DNA of 64,000 nt from Anaeromyxobacter paludicola (GTDB lineage: Bacteria > Myxococcota > Myxococcia > Myxococcales > Anaeromyxobacteraceae). Each line of letters begins with the position of its first letter. The stretch's first letter is position 1. Positions 19,371 to 28,679 of the stretch are shown here, in pieces. The DNA is taken from NCBI RefSeq assembly GCF_023169965.1, contig NZ_AP025592.1, forward strand, positions 1,612,001 through 1,676,000. The letters are read 5' to 3'. Under the pieces are notes generated by a model. It was not told the DNA's origin. It saw nothing but the letters and a program-made list of their open reading frames with translations, and did no database searches. The position numbers and the translations under genes were made by a program.

Positions 19371-19515
19371 GCCTCCTCCCCCGCCCTCCCCCGCTACGCG
19401 GGAGAGGGTGAGCCGCACGTCGTGCCTCCGGCTCGCTGGCCCCCACGCCGTGCCCGATGCGCCCCCTCCCCGCTCGGGCGGGGAGGGCTGGGGAGGGGCG
19501 GCCAGGAGGACCTGG
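19371..19515. repeat. Intergenic palindromic repeat element, copy 2
   Basis: Same architecture as 2697-2845. A CCCTCCCCCGC...GCGGGAGAGGG hairpin lies at about 19383-19408. A CCCTCCCCGC...GCGGGGAGGG hairpin (about 19463-19488), GGCTGGGGAGGGG and a GCCAGGAGGACCTGGCGCTCAC tail follow. Again it lies between two convergent genes (ymdB-like and tyrS). The middle segment differs between copies while both hairpins and the tail are kept. Confidence 0.65.
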
Positions 19516-19518
19516 CGC

Positions 19519-20784
19519 TCACCCCTCCGCGACGAGGAGCGCGTGGTTGCGCTTCCCCTTCTGCACCATGGCGTAGCGCCCGTGCAGGAGGTCGGCGGCG
19601 GAGAGGGTCCGCTCCGGCGCCGGCACCGTCTCGCCGTTCAGGAGGAAGCCCTTCCCCTGGATGCCGCGCCGCGCGTCGCCCTTGGAGCTCGCGAGGCCGC
19701 TCTTCACGAGGGCGTCGAGGATGGAGAGCCCCTCGACCTCGGCCCGGGGGAGCGTCACCACCGGCAGCTCGCGCGAGAGCACCTCCAGCACCTCGGCGCT
19801 GGCGGCGCGCAGCTCGGTGCCGCCGAAGAGCAGCCGGCTCGCCGCCACCACGTTGCGCGCCGCCTCGGCGCCGTGGATGCGCGCCGTCATCTCCTCCGCG
19901 AGCCGCCGCTGGGCGGGCCGCTTCCCGGGGTCGCGCGCCTGCTCCTCCAGGAGCGCCGCGATCTCCTCGACCGGGAAGAAGGTGAAGAACTTGAGGCAGC
20001 GCTCCACGTCGCGATCGTCGGTGTTGAGCCAGAACTGGAAGAACTTGTACGGGGAGGTCTTCTCGGGATCGAGCCAGACGTTCCCCTGCTCGCTCTTGCC
20101 GAACTTGGCGCCCGTCGCGGTCGTGAGGAGCGGGAAGGTGAGGCCGTGGGCGCTCCTCCCCTCCTTGCGCGAGATGAGCTCGGTGCCGGCGGTGATGTTG
20201 CCCCACTGGTCGCTGCCGCCCATCTGCAGCTCGCAGCCGTCGAGCCGGAAGAGCCGCCAGAAGTCGTAGGCCTGCACCAGCATGTAGCTGAACTCGGTGA
20301 AGGACATCCCCGCTTCCATGCGGTTCTTCACCGAGTCCTTGGCCAGCATGTAGTTGATGGTGAAGTGCTTGCCGGCGTCGCGCAGGAACTCCATGAGCCC
20401 GAGCGGCCGCAGCCAGTCGGCGTTGTTGCGCACCAGCGCGCCGTTCGCGCCCTCGAAGGAGACGAAGCGCTCGAGCTGGGCGCGGATCCGCGAGACGTTG
20501 TGGTCGATCTGCTCGACCGAGAGCACCGGCCGCTCGGCCCGCTTCCCGGAGGGGTCGCCGACCATGCCGGTGCCGCCGCCCACCACGATGATGGGCCGGC
20601 CGCCGCAGCGCTGCAGCCAGGCGAGCCCCATCACCGGCACGAGGTTGCCGACGTGGAGCGAGTCCGCGGTGGGGTCGAAGCCGACGTAGCCGCTGATGGG
20701 CCCCTCGGCGAGGCGGGCCTCCAGGCCCGGGGTCTGATCGTGGACGAGGCCGCGCGGCGTGAGCTCTTGCAGAAGCGTGGACAT
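19519..20784 (-). CDS. tyrS: Tyrosyl-tRNA synthetase
   Basis: 421 residues, class I synthetase. [15 protein letters not shown] carries the HIGH-like motif (HVGN) and [12 protein letters not shown] the KMSKS-like loop. The QAYDFWRLF and [18 protein letters not shown] segments form the tyrosine pocket. The C-terminal 70 residues form an S4-like RNA-binding domain ([25 protein letters not shown]). It lies 13 bp after rlmE on the minus strand, so one operon is likely. Confidence 0.95.
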   Translation of the reverse strand: MSTLLQELTPRGLVHDQTPGLEARLAEGPISGYVGFDPTADSLHVGNLVPVMGLAWLQRCGGRPIIVVGGGTGMVGDPSGKRAERPVLSVEQIDHNVSRIRAQLERFVSFEGANGALVRNNADWLRPLGLMEFLRDAGKHFTINYMLAKDSVKNRMEAGMSFTEFSYMLVQAYDFWRLFRLDGCELQMGGSDQWGNITAGTELISRKEGRSAHGLTFPLLTTATGAKFGKSEQGNVWLDPEKTSPYKFFQFWLNTDDRDVERCLKFFTFFPVEEIAALLEEQARDPGKRPAQRRLAEEMTARIHGAEAARNVVAASRLLFGGTELRAASAEVLEVLSRELPVVTLPRAEVEGLSILDALVKSGLASSKGDARRGIQGKGFLLNGETVPAPERTLSAADLLHGRYAMVQKGKRNHALLVAEG

Positions 20785-20797
20785 AGGGGCTGGCAGA

Positions 20798-21409
20798 TTA
20801 CCGGATCTTGGCCGCGCGGAAGCCCTTCCCGACCACGTAGCACTCGAAGCTGTGCTCGCGCGTCGCCTCCGGCCGCACCACCTTCACCTCGTCGAAGCGC
20901 TCCTGCAGCTCCTTCTTGAAGAGCGGGAAGTCGCCGCCCATGAAGACCTTGCAGACGAAGGCGCCGCCGCGCTTGAGCAGCGCGTCGGAGGTGCCGAGCG
21001 CCATCCGGCAGAGCTCGAGCGAGCGGGCCTCGTCGGTGATCTTCACGCCGATGGTCTTGGGGGCCATGTCGCTCGTGACGAGATCGTAGGGGCCGGGGTG
21101 GAGGGCCCGGATGCGGTCCACCGCGTCCGGGTCGAGCAGGTTCACCACCGCGGTCCGGATCCAGGCCTTGCCGAGGTTGCGGATGGGCTCGAGGTCCACC
21201 CCGACGGCGACTCCCCGCTCGCCCACCGCCTCGCCGAGGATCTGCAGGAAGCCTCCCGGCGCGGCGCCCAGGTCGAGGACCGCCTGCCCCTTCGCCAGCA
21301 GCCGGTGCCGGCGGAGGATCTCGTCGATCTTGAAGGCCGAGCGGGCGCGGAGCCCCTCCTGCTTCGCCTTCCGGTAGTAGAAGTCCTTGGGATCGTAGGG
21401 TTTGGACAT
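20798..21409 (-). CDS. rlmE: 23S rRNA 2'-O-ribose methyltransferase (FtsJ/RrmJ)
   Basis: 203 residues from the ATG at 21409; an upstream in-frame ATG at 21451 would add 14 unconserved residues. The SAM-binding DLGAAPGGF motif and the catalytic K-D-K-E set are visible: Lys in [10 protein letters not shown], Asp in [10 protein letters not shown], Lys in FVCKVFMGG and Glu in [11 protein letters not shown]. It methylates U2552 of 23S rRNA during large-subunit assembly. Paired with tyrS, so both gene products serve translation. Confidence 0.93.
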   Translation of the reverse strand: MSKPYDPKDFYYRKAKQEGLRARSAFKIDEILRRHRLLAKGQAVLDLGAAPGGFLQILGEAVGERGVAVGVDLEPIRNLGKAWIRTAVVNLLDPDAVDRIRALHPGPYDLVTSDMAPKTIGVKITDEARSLELCRMALGTSDALLKRGGAFVCKVFMGGDFPLFKKELQERFDEVKVVRPEATREHSFECYVVGKGFRAAKIR

Positions 21410-21555
21410 GCGCGCGCACTCTACCAGCCTTCGCGGACCGGACGAATCCACTTAGAGCGGAATTGACCGGTTCCGCCCCCTACATCGGCTCCGCTGGTCG
21501 ATTTCCCTTTGTTTCCAGTGGACTGCACAGGTCCAGATAGCACCCGCCGTCTTGA

Positions 21556-21822
<267 letters not shown>

Positions 21823-21866
21823 CTTCCGCCCACCTCCGCCCGACGTCTCCGTCCGGCACCACGTAG

Positions 21867-22184
<318 letters not shown>

Positions 22185-22250
22185 TCCACGGGCCGGGGCG
22201 CCGCCCCGGCCAGCCTCCGTCGGCCGGGCTCTCGCCCGGCGGCGGACCCG

Positions 22251-22286
22251 AAGGCCCCGTGTGCCCTCAGGCGCGCGGGGCCTTTC
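22251..22286 (+). terminator. Rho-independent terminator after the ferredoxin pair
   Basis: AAGGCCCCG pairs with CGGGGCCTT across a loop of about 16 bases that can pair further, followed by TTTCT. It separates the ferredoxins from the ThDP enzyme gene. Confidence 0.65.
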
Positions 22287-22303
22287 TGCGTTAGAGCGGT
22301 CGC

Positions 22304-23953
22304 ATGGCGACCCTCACCGGCGGGCAGCTCGTCGCCCGCATGCTCCGGCGCGAGGGGGTGACGACGGCCTTCACCCTCCCCGGCCTCCACGTAGCCCCCA
22401 TCTACGCCGGCTGCGTGGACGAGGGCATCCGGCTGGTGGACACCCGGCACGAGCAGGCGGCGGGCCACGCGGCCGACGCCTGGGCGCGGCTCACGCGCGG
22501 CGTCGGCGTGGCCATCGTGACCGCCGGGCCGGGCGTCACCGACGCAGTCACCGGCGTCGCCAACGCCTGGGCCGCGTGCTCGCCGCTCCTGCTCCTCGGC
22601 GGCGCCGCGCCCAGCTTCAACCAGGGGCGCGGCTCGCTGCAGGAGATGCCGCAGACGCAGCTCTTCGCCGGCATCTCGAAGTGGAGCGACCGCGTCCCCG
22701 CGCCGGAGCTCGTCCCGAGCTTCCTCGCGCGGGCCTTCCGCGTCGCGCTCGCGGGCCGGCCCGGGCCGGTGTTCCTCGAGCTCCCGTGGGACGTGCTCTC
22801 GAACGGCGCCGACGAGGCGCTCGCCGACGAGCTGACGGGGTACCGCACCCGCGCCCGCAGCCCCGGCGACCCCGCGCAGGTGGAGGCCGCGCTCGCCCTC
22901 CTCTCGCGGGCCGAGCGCCCGGTGATCGTGGCCGGCTCGTCCATCTACCAGGACGACGCCGCGGCGCCGCTCGCCGCGCTGGCGGAGCGGACCGGGATCC
23001 CCGTCTACCTCAACGGCATGGCCCGCGGCTGCCTGCCGCCCTCGCACCCGGCGCTCCTCCAGCTCTCGCGGAAGGACGCGCTCGCGCAGGCCGACCTGGT
23101 GCTCGTGGTCGGGACCCCGCTCGACTTCCGGCTCGGCTACGGGACGCCGCCGACGTTCGCGCCGGGCGCAAAGGTGGTGCAGGTGGACCTCGACGCCGCC
23201 GAGATCGGCCGCAACCGCCCGATCGAGGTCGGCATCGTCGGCGACAGCCGCAGCGTGCTCGCGGCGCTCGCGGCCGGCGCGCCGCCGCGGGAGGGCGGCG
23301 CCTGGCTCGCCGCGCTGCGCGAGAAGGAGGCGGAGCGCGCGCTGCGGCAGCGCGCCTTCGAGGAGAGCGCGCAGCGCCCCATCCACCACTTCCGCCTGGC
23401 GCGGGAGCTCGACGCCGCCGCCCGCCGGGCCGGGGACGTCACCTTCGTGGGCGACGGCGGCAACGTGGTGGCGGTGGCGGCGAAGGTGCTGCGGGTCGAG
23501 CGCCCCGGGCGCTGGCTCGACCCCGGGCCCCTCGGGTGCCTCGGCGTCGGGGCGCCCTTCGCGCTGGCGGCGAAGCTGCTCGCGCCCGACCGGCCGGTCT
23601 GCGTCGTCCAGGGCGACGGCGCGTTCGGCCTGAACGGGATGGACTTCGAGACCGCCCTCCGCTTCCGGCTGCCGATGGTGGTGGTGGTCGGGAACGACGC
23701 CGCCTGGGGGCAGATCCTCATCCCGCAGCGCAACCTCTATGGGGACGATCATTCGCCGGCGACACGGCTCGCGCCGACGCGCTACGATCGGATCGTGGAG
23801 GCGATGGGCGGGGCCGGCGAGCACGTGGACGACCCCGCAGAGCTCCCCGCCGCGCTCGACCGCGCCTTCGCCTCCGGCACCGTCTACTGCGTGGACGTGG
23901 CCATCGACCCCGAGGCGGCCGCCCGGAGCGGCGCCGCCGGTTACGCCGTCTAG
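22304..23953 (+). CDS. Thiamine diphosphate-dependent enzyme (acetolactate synthase-like)
   Basis: 549 residues with the three-domain layout of the POX/AHAS family. The cofactor-activating Glu is Glu50 (DTRHEQAAGHAADAWAR). TAGPGVTDAVTGVANAW follows. The C-terminal ThDP motif runs from GDGAFGLN to VVVGNDAAWG. It could be a catabolic acetolactate synthase, benzoylformate decarboxylase-like or 2-hydroxyacyl-CoA lyase-type enzyme. No small AHAS subunit (ilvH) is adjacent, arguing against valine biosynthesis. The isochorismatase-like hydrolase starts 24 bp later. Confidence 0.85.
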   Translation: MATLTGGQLVARMLRREGVTTAFTLPGLHVAPIYAGCVDEGIRLVDTRHEQAAGHAADAWARLTRGVGVAIVTAGPGVTDAVTGVANAWAACSPLLLLGGAAPSFNQGRGSLQEMPQTQLFAGISKWSDRVPAPELVPSFLARAFRVALAGRPGPVFLELPWDVLSNGADEALADELTGYRTRARSPGDPAQVEAALALLSRAERPVIVAGSSIYQDDAAAPLAALAERTGIPVYLNGMARGCLPPSHPALLQLSRKDALAQADLVLVVGTPLDFRLGYGTPPTFAPGAKVVQVDLDAAEIGRNRPIEVGIVGDSRSVLAALAAGAPPREGGAWLAALREKEAERALRQRAFEESAQRPIHHFRLARELDAAARRAGDVTFVGDGGNVVAVAAKVLRVERPGRWLDPGPLGCLGVGAPFALAAKLLAPDRPVCVVQGDGAFGLNGMDFETALRFRLPMVVVVGNDAAWGQILIPQRNLYGDDHSPATRLAPTRYDRIVEAMGGAGEHVDDPAELPAALDRAFASGTVYCVDVAIDPEAAARSGAAGYAV

Positions 23954-23977
23954 AACGAACCCGCCGAAGGAGCGCCC

Positions 23978-24532
23978 ATGTCCGCCATCCGCCTCGACCC
24001 CGCCCAGGCCTGCGTCCTCGTCGTGGACGTCCAGGAGCGGCTCTGCACCGCCATGCCGCAGGAGCCGCTCGCGCAGCTCGTGAAGTACGCGCGCGCCCTC
24101 GCCGGCGCGGCGAAGGAGCTCGGGCTCCCGCTGCTCGCGACCGAGCAGTATCCGAAGGGGCTCGGCGCCACGCTCGGCGCGCTCCGCGAGGTGCTGCCGG
24201 CGCAGCCGCTCGTGAAGAGCACCTTCTCCTGCGCGGCCGACCCGGGCTTCGCCGCCGCGCTCGAGGCCACCGGGCGCAGGCAGGTGATCCTCGCCGGGAT
24301 GGAGACGCACGTCTGCGTGTTCCAGACCGCCCGCGACCTCGTCGAGCGCGGCTACCAGGTGCAGGTGTGCGCCGACGCGGTCACGAGCCGCTTCGAGGTG
24401 CACCGCGCCACCGGGCTCGAGCTCTGCCGCGCCGCCGGCGCGGTGGTCACCACCGCCGAGACCGCCATCTTCGACCTCCTGCACGCCTGCGGGACGCCGG
24501 AGTTCAAGAAGGTGTCCCCGCTCGTCCGTTAG
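23978..24532 (+). CDS. Isochorismatase-fold hydrolase
   Basis: 184 residues, cysteine-hydrolase fold. The catalytic triad is visible: Asp17 (LVVDVQERL), Lys in LVKSTFSC and Cys113 (METHVCVFQTARDL). The cis-peptide motif MET precedes the Cys. Members act on nicotinamide, isochorismate or other amides and vinyl ethers; substrate here is unknown. GAAGGAG lies just before the ATG. Probably the same operon as the ThDP enzyme. Confidence 0.88.
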   Translation: MSAIRLDPAQACVLVVDVQERLCTAMPQEPLAQLVKYARALAGAAKELGLPLLATEQYPKGLGATLGALREVLPAQPLVKSTFSCAADPGFAAALEATGRRQVILAGMETHVCVFQTARDLVERGYQVQVCADAVTSRFEVHRATGLELCRAAGAVVTTAETAIFDLLHACGTPEFKKVSPLVR

Positions 24533-24613
24533 GCAGAGCCTGCCGGGGGTCGGGAGCCGGTTGGATGGGGTGCGCGCGTTGCGACGTGGACCGCGCGTGC
24601 CCATCTCGCCCGC

Positions 24614-25444
24614 ATGCTGCGCGGCCCGAGACACGAGGCGATTCCGGACCCGGCGCGGGACGAGCGCTGGGACCGGCTCGAGAACGCCGCCGTGAGCGCC
24701 GCCACCCGCGAGCTGCGCCGGGCGGCCGGCGCGCTCGAGCGGCGGAGCGCGGAGCGGGCCACCGCGCTGGAGCTCGAGCTGCGCCGGCGGGACGAGTTCC
24801 TGGCGGTGGCGTCGCACGAGCTGCGGACGCCGCTCTCCGCGCTCGGCCTCTCGCTCGAGACCCTGCTCCAGGCCGGCGAGCGGCTCGCCCCCGCGGAGCT
24901 CACGCGCCGCCTCGAGCGGGCCATCCGGCAGTGCCAGCGGCTGCAGCGGACCGTGGAGGAGCTCCTCGGCCACCCCGGTCAGCCCGAGGAGGCCGGGCTG
25001 CAGCCCTGCGACCTGTGCGAGCTGGCCCGCGAGGCCGTGGAGCAGTGCGCCGCGCTGCTCGAGCGGGCCGGGTGCGCCGTGGAGGTCCGCGCCGCCCGGC
25101 CGGTGGTCGCGACGCTCGACCCGTGGCGCATCGGCCGCGCCCTCACCAACCTGCTCGTGAACGCCGCGCGCCACGCGCCCGGGGCGCCGGTGGAGGTGGC
25201 GGTGGACCGGCGCGGGTCGAGGGCGGTGGTCGCCGTGAGCGACCGGGGGCCCGGCGTGCCCGCCGGCGAGCGGGAGCGAATCTTCGAGCGCTTCGTGCAG
25301 CTCTCACCCGAGCGCGGCGGCTTCGGGCTCGGCCTCTGGATCGTGCGGCAGATCGCCGACCTGCACCGCGGCCGGGTGGTCGTGGAGCCCCGACCCGGCG
25401 GCGGCGCCCGCTTCGTCCTGGCGCTGCCGGCGGCGGTCCCGTGA
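24614..25444 (+). CDS. Soluble sensor histidine kinase without visible sensor domain
   Basis: 276 residues. Only about 60 charged, coiled-coil-like residues precede the H-box HELRTPLSALGL (His68). The ATPase domain has N-box NLLVNAARHAP, G1 DRGPGVPAGE and G2 GFGLGLWIV. There is no membrane segment, PAS or GAF domain, so the signal must come through a partner protein or a very short N-terminus. No response regulator is adjacent; it is the last chromosomal-type gene before the tRNA-Pro island. Confidence 0.85.
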   Translation: MLRGPRHEAIPDPARDERWDRLENAAVSAATRELRRAAGALERRSAERATALELELRRRDEFLAVASHELRTPLSALGLSLETLLQAGERLAPAELTRRLERAIRQCQRLQRTVEELLGHPGQPEEAGLQPCDLCELAREAVEQCAALLERAGCAVEVRAARPVVATLDPWRIGRALTNLLVNAARHAPGAPVEVAVDRRGSRAVVAVSDRGPGVPAGERERIFERFVQLSPERGGFGLGLWIVRQIADLHRGRVVVEPRPGGGARFVLALPAAVP

Positions 25445-25450
25445 ATCGGG

Positions 25451-25480
25451 TTGACCCGCCGGGTTTCGGGATGTTAGGTA
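25451..25480 (+). promoter_or_regulatory. tRNA-Pro promoter
   Basis: TTGACC, a 17-base spacer and TTAGGT, followed by a GC-rich discriminator (GCGGG) just before the likely start at about 25487. This layout is usual for stable-RNA genes under stringent control. The -10 match is poor. Confidence 0.45.
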
Positions 25481-25497
25481 GCGGGTCCCTGTCGTCA

Positions 25498-25575
<78 letters not shown>

Positions 25576-25580
25576 TCTAA

Positions 25581-25623
25581 GGGCCCGTCACCCCAAAGTT
25601 TTTTGGTGACGGGCCCTGTTTCG
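25581..25623 (+). terminator. Strong Rho-independent terminator after tRNA-Pro
   Basis: A perfect 12-bp stem, GGGCCCGTCACC with GGTGACGGGCCC, has a 12-base loop and is followed by TGTTTCGTT. It ends the tRNA transcript and insulates the island genes. Confidence 0.85.
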
Positions 25624-25677
25624 TTCTGACGATAAGATGCGTTCCCCGCCCCACCGGCTTCTTCTACGGAGAGCAGG

Positions 25678-26559
25678 ATGGCGAAGAAGAGCAACTCCAG
25701 GCCCGCAGAACCAGAGCGCCCACCGGAACTGACAGTCACCCGAGGGGAAGCCGCAGCCAAGCTCGGTGACCGCATCACGAAGGGGCGGGCCCTCTCCCAG
25801 AACTTCTCCCTACAGTCGGAGCCGGACGCTGAGGGCTGGCACGAGTACAACAAACTCCTACTGACCCAGCTCTTCACGAACGCGAGCGTTTCGGAAGAAT
25901 ACTTGTACGCCGGGCGTAGCCCCGTCCTCTTCCTCTCGCGAGGTGAAAGTCCGCGGGAGCGACAGAATCGACTTGGTCAGCTGGTAGCCGACAGAACCAA
26001 CTGGATTCTATCTCTGAGCGGCCGACTTGAGCTCTACAAAGAACCGCCCCGTTCCCCCTCTTCCAGCACAGGCAGCGCATCGACTGGGCGTGAAGTCAGG
26101 CAGATACCTCGAACGGCCTTCGTCGTCCACGGGCATGACCTTGGCGCCCGGGAGGCGACCGCTCGCCTTCTCGAGCAACTCGAGGTCAAGCCGATCGTCC
26201 TGCACGAGCAGGCCAACCAGGGGAGAACGATTCTAGAGAAGTTCGAGACGCACGCCGATGCAGGGTTCGCGGTTGTGCTGCTCACGCCGGATGATGTGGG
26301 GGCTCCTGAAGATGCGCCCGGGGACGAACTCCGACCGCGAGCTCGACAGAACGTGATCCTCGAACTCGGGTTCTTCTGGGGGAAGCTCGGCCGAGAGCGC
26401 GTGTGCGTCCTGTACAAGCCTGAAGTCGAGGTACCTTCCGACTTAGGTGGTCTCGTCTACGTTCCGTTCGATGATGGTGGGGCTTGGCGGTACAAGCTCG
26501 CCGAGGAAATCGACGCTGCCGGGATTGCCATCGATTTCAACCGTCTTCGAAGGTCCTGA
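25678..26559 (+). CDS. TIR-like domain nucleotide-binding protein (PF10137 type)
   Basis: 293 residues. The C-terminal half (about 145-290) matches the TIR-like domain found in bacterial defence effectors. FVVHGHDLGAREATARLL (His151 region), an ILEKFE helix and AVVLLTPDDVGAP are followed by RQNVILELGFFWGKLGR, whose Glu229 is the expected NADase catalytic residue. The N-terminal 140 residues are an unrecognised, charged domain ending in a Ser-rich linker. TIR domains of this type in CBASS and Pycsar effectors deplete NAD. Codon use and GC content are clearly lower than in the flanking chromosome. A GGAGAGCAGG ribosome site precedes the ATG. No cyclase lies nearby. Confidence 0.82.
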   Translation: MAKKSNSRPAEPERPPELTVTRGEAAAKLGDRITKGRALSQNFSLQSEPDAEGWHEYNKLLLTQLFTNASVSEEYLYAGRSPVLFLSRGESPRERQNRLGQLVADRTNWILSLSGRLELYKEPPRSPSSSTGSASTGREVRQIPRTAFVVHGHDLGAREATARLLEQLEVKPIVLHEQANQGRTILEKFETHADAGFAVVLLTPDDVGAPEDAPGDELRPRARQNVILELGFFWGKLGRERVCVLYKPEVEVPSDLGGLVYVPFDDGGAWRYKLAEEIDAAGIAIDFNRLRRS

Positions 26560-26922
26560 CCCGAAGCAATTACAACGACCTTCTGGGCAGGGGCACATTG
26601 ACTAAGTTGCCCTCGTTCGCAACCCGCCCAACCTTTTGGCAGCCCGAACCCTCCGATGGGCGCGAGCGACGTCCGCCGCGACGCCGGGAGCTTCTACACG
26701 GTGGTCGAGCGCGTGAAGCTTGCGGCTCGATCCTGCGGCGTACCTGCCCTGAGCCGCGACCCCTGCGAGCGGGTCCCCTCGCGGCACGAACTCCGCGCAA
26801 CGGCTGAGCCGCTGATCGCCCCCGCGCCCTCACGACACGGAAGACGGGCCGCGGGGAGGACTCAAGACTACACGAAGTCCCGCGCTGCGATGATTTCTGG
26901 TACACAAGCGCCAGGGCGAAAG
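26560..26922. other. Gene-free 363-bp spacer inside the island
   Basis: No frame on either strand looks coding. The middle (about 26650-26830) is richer in G and C than the genes on both sides, and an AT-richer stretch (26870-26920) just before the next ATG may hold its promoter. It separates the TIR gene from the three-gene operon, so the two need not be one system. Confidence 0.5.
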
Positions 26923-27312
26923 ATGGCTTACAGCATCGACATGCGTGGAGCAGCGCGTCGACACCTCGACGCCGCCGACAAGTTGGCGCTCGCCCAGCGA
27001 GAGGACGTGGCTGGATATCTATACGGCATCGCGGCTGAATGCGCAGTGAAGGCTATGGCGCAGACGTTGCCCTGTGCCCGCGACAAAGAGATCCTGATGG
27101 CGCATTTCCCGGACCTTCGGACACTCCTTCGCGAAGCGCTAACGGGAAGAACGGCAGTGCCACTCCTGCGGATTCTCGAGAACGACGCGTACCTGAACGA
27201 GTGGGAGATCCGCGTGCGGTACGCGCCGTCGAGAGAGGTTCGGAATAAGCCTCTGAATGGCTGGGCGGAGCAAGCACGCCGGACCGTTAACATGATGGGG
27301 GAGTTCGCATGA
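26923..27312 (+). CDS. Small HEPN-like helical protein, first gene of a three-gene operon
   Basis: 129 residues from the ATG at 26923, preceded by GCGAAAG. Longer in-frame starts would read through unconserved Arg-rich sequence. The core ARRHLDAADKLA...VAGYLYGIAAECAVKAMA resembles the first two helices of HEPN-domain proteins, and NEWEIRVRYAPSREV resembles the conserved last-helix region. The nuclease motif R-x4-6-H is not seen, so it is probably a non-catalytic HEPN relative acting as a partner or sensor. The stop overlaps the ATG of the ATPase gene (ATGA). The assignment is by pattern, not by search. Confidence 0.55.
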   Translation: MAYSIDMRGAARRHLDAADKLALAQREDVAGYLYGIAAECAVKAMAQTLPCARDKEILMAHFPDLRTLLREALTGRTAVPLLRILENDAYLNEWEIRVRYAPSREVRNKPLNGWAEQARRTVNMMGEFA

Positions 27313-28679
27313 GCGCGCCTCTGGTTCGCTTCGATGATGCGCTCCCGTTGCTCGCGCGAGAGATTGCTGCGACGCTCGGCGCAGAGCAACTCGCTGCTGG
27401 GATCGTGCTGCGGGACGCAACTGGACGCCTTGCGTTCTTCTCCCGAAACGACATCTCACCCGTTTCCGCCGAAAACCTTTCCGCACGCCTCCGGGCCGTG
27501 CTCGGGCCCTACGCGCGACCGGAGCGCGTCCTCGTTGATCCGCGCGCCACCGGAGCCGAGGCGATCCTAGCGGACTCCCGGACTACTCGTGTCATCGCCG
27601 GCGAGCACTCGATCCGGCTGATCGATCGCCGTATCGTAGGCGCCGATTGGGTGCGGTCACCCGCGCCCGCCGCAGAGGGACCACCCCGGTTCGTTTTCGC
27701 AAGTTTGAAGGGGGGCGTGGGGCGCTCGACCGCGCTTGCCGTGGCCGCCGCCGAGGTGGCCAGAGAGGGGCACAGTGTCCTTGTCATAGATCTCGACCTC
27801 GAGGCCCCTGGGCTTGGCTCCCTCTTACTTAGTGCCGAGACACTCCCCGAGTTCGGAACGCTCGACTACCTTGTCGAGAGAAAAGTGGGAGTGCCCGACG
27901 ATGGGTTCGTCGCGGATCTCGTCGGCCCCTCGAGGGTCCCAGCGGGGGGGCGGATCGACGTCGCGCCGGCCTTCGGCCGGAGATCGCTTGAGCATCCCGG
28001 CGACGTTCTGGCGAAGATCGGTCGAGCGTACCTGGAGACAATTGGGCCTGAAGGTGCGGTCGCTACCGTCTTCGACCAGATCCGCGAACTTGTGGATCGC
28101 CTAGTGGATAGGGCTCGCTACGACGCTATTCTAATAGACGCGCGCGCGGGGCTGCACGAGACCACTGCGGCCTCGGTATTGGGGCTGGGCGCCGAGGTCT
28201 TCCTCTTCGCGCTCGACGAGCCTCAAAGCTTCGACGGCTACTCCACCCTCCTCGCGAGTTTCGCTCAGCTCGCCCCGCCGGGCGCCCCGCTCCCTGAATG
28301 GGCAGACCGTTTGACCCCTGTCCAAGCTAAGGCTCCCGCAGACCCCGCTCGGCGCAAGGAGTTCAACCAGCGTTGGCAGGACCTCGTCATGCGGGTAGGT
28401 CCGTCGCGACCGGCCGCCGAACTCGGCGGAGAGATCCAAATTCCGGAGGGGTTCACTGAAGTGCCATGGGACGACGAATCCACGCCCGACGAGGAGGTCG
28501 TGCCTGTGGACCGGCCGCTTATGCAGCCGATCGCGGTCCTCAGCGATGCGCGATATGTTGCTTTTGACCCGTTGCGCCGGCGCGAACAGGTAGACGAGAA
28601 GCTCTACTCGGCAACGTTCGGCGACCTGCTCCGTCGCGTCGGTGCCGCAGTGGAATCCAGGGGCGAAGAGGCACCTTGA
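27309..28679 (+). CDS. KGGVGR-motif variant ParA/MinD-type ATPase
   Basis: 456 residues. About 130 N-terminal residues form an unrecognised alpha/beta domain. The deviant Walker A then reads FASLKGGVGRSTALA (134-144): the signature Lys134 is kept but the P-loop Lys is Arg139, the hallmark of the KGGVGR ATPase group. VLVIDLDLEAPGLGSLLLS and DAILIDARAGLHETTAA give the A' and B motifs of SIMIBI ATPases. Group members are usually found in accessory regions with a second ATPase. It overlaps both neighbours by four bases (ATGA and TTGA), so the three proteins are made together. Low-GC codon use as in the rest of the island. Confidence 0.82.
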   Translation: MSAPLVRFDDALPLLAREIAATLGAEQLAAGIVLRDATGRLAFFSRNDISPVSAENLSARLRAVLGPYARPERVLVDPRATGAEAILADSRTTRVIAGEHSIRLIDRRIVGADWVRSPAPAAEGPPRFVFASLKGGVGRSTALAVAAAEVAREGHSVLVIDLDLEAPGLGSLLLSAETLPEFGTLDYLVERKVGVPDDGFVADLVGPSRVPAGGRIDVAPAFGRRSLEHPGDVLAKIGRAYLETIGPEGAVATVFDQIRELVDRLVDRARYDAILIDARAGLHETTAASVLGLGAEVFLFALDEPQSFDGYSTLLASFAQLAPPGAPLPEWADRLTPVQAKAPADPARRKEFNQRWQDLVMRVGPSRPAAELGGEIQIPEGFTEVPWDDESTPDEEVVPVDRPLMQPIAVLSDARYVAFDPLRRREQVDEKLYSATFGDLLRRVGAAVESRGEEAP

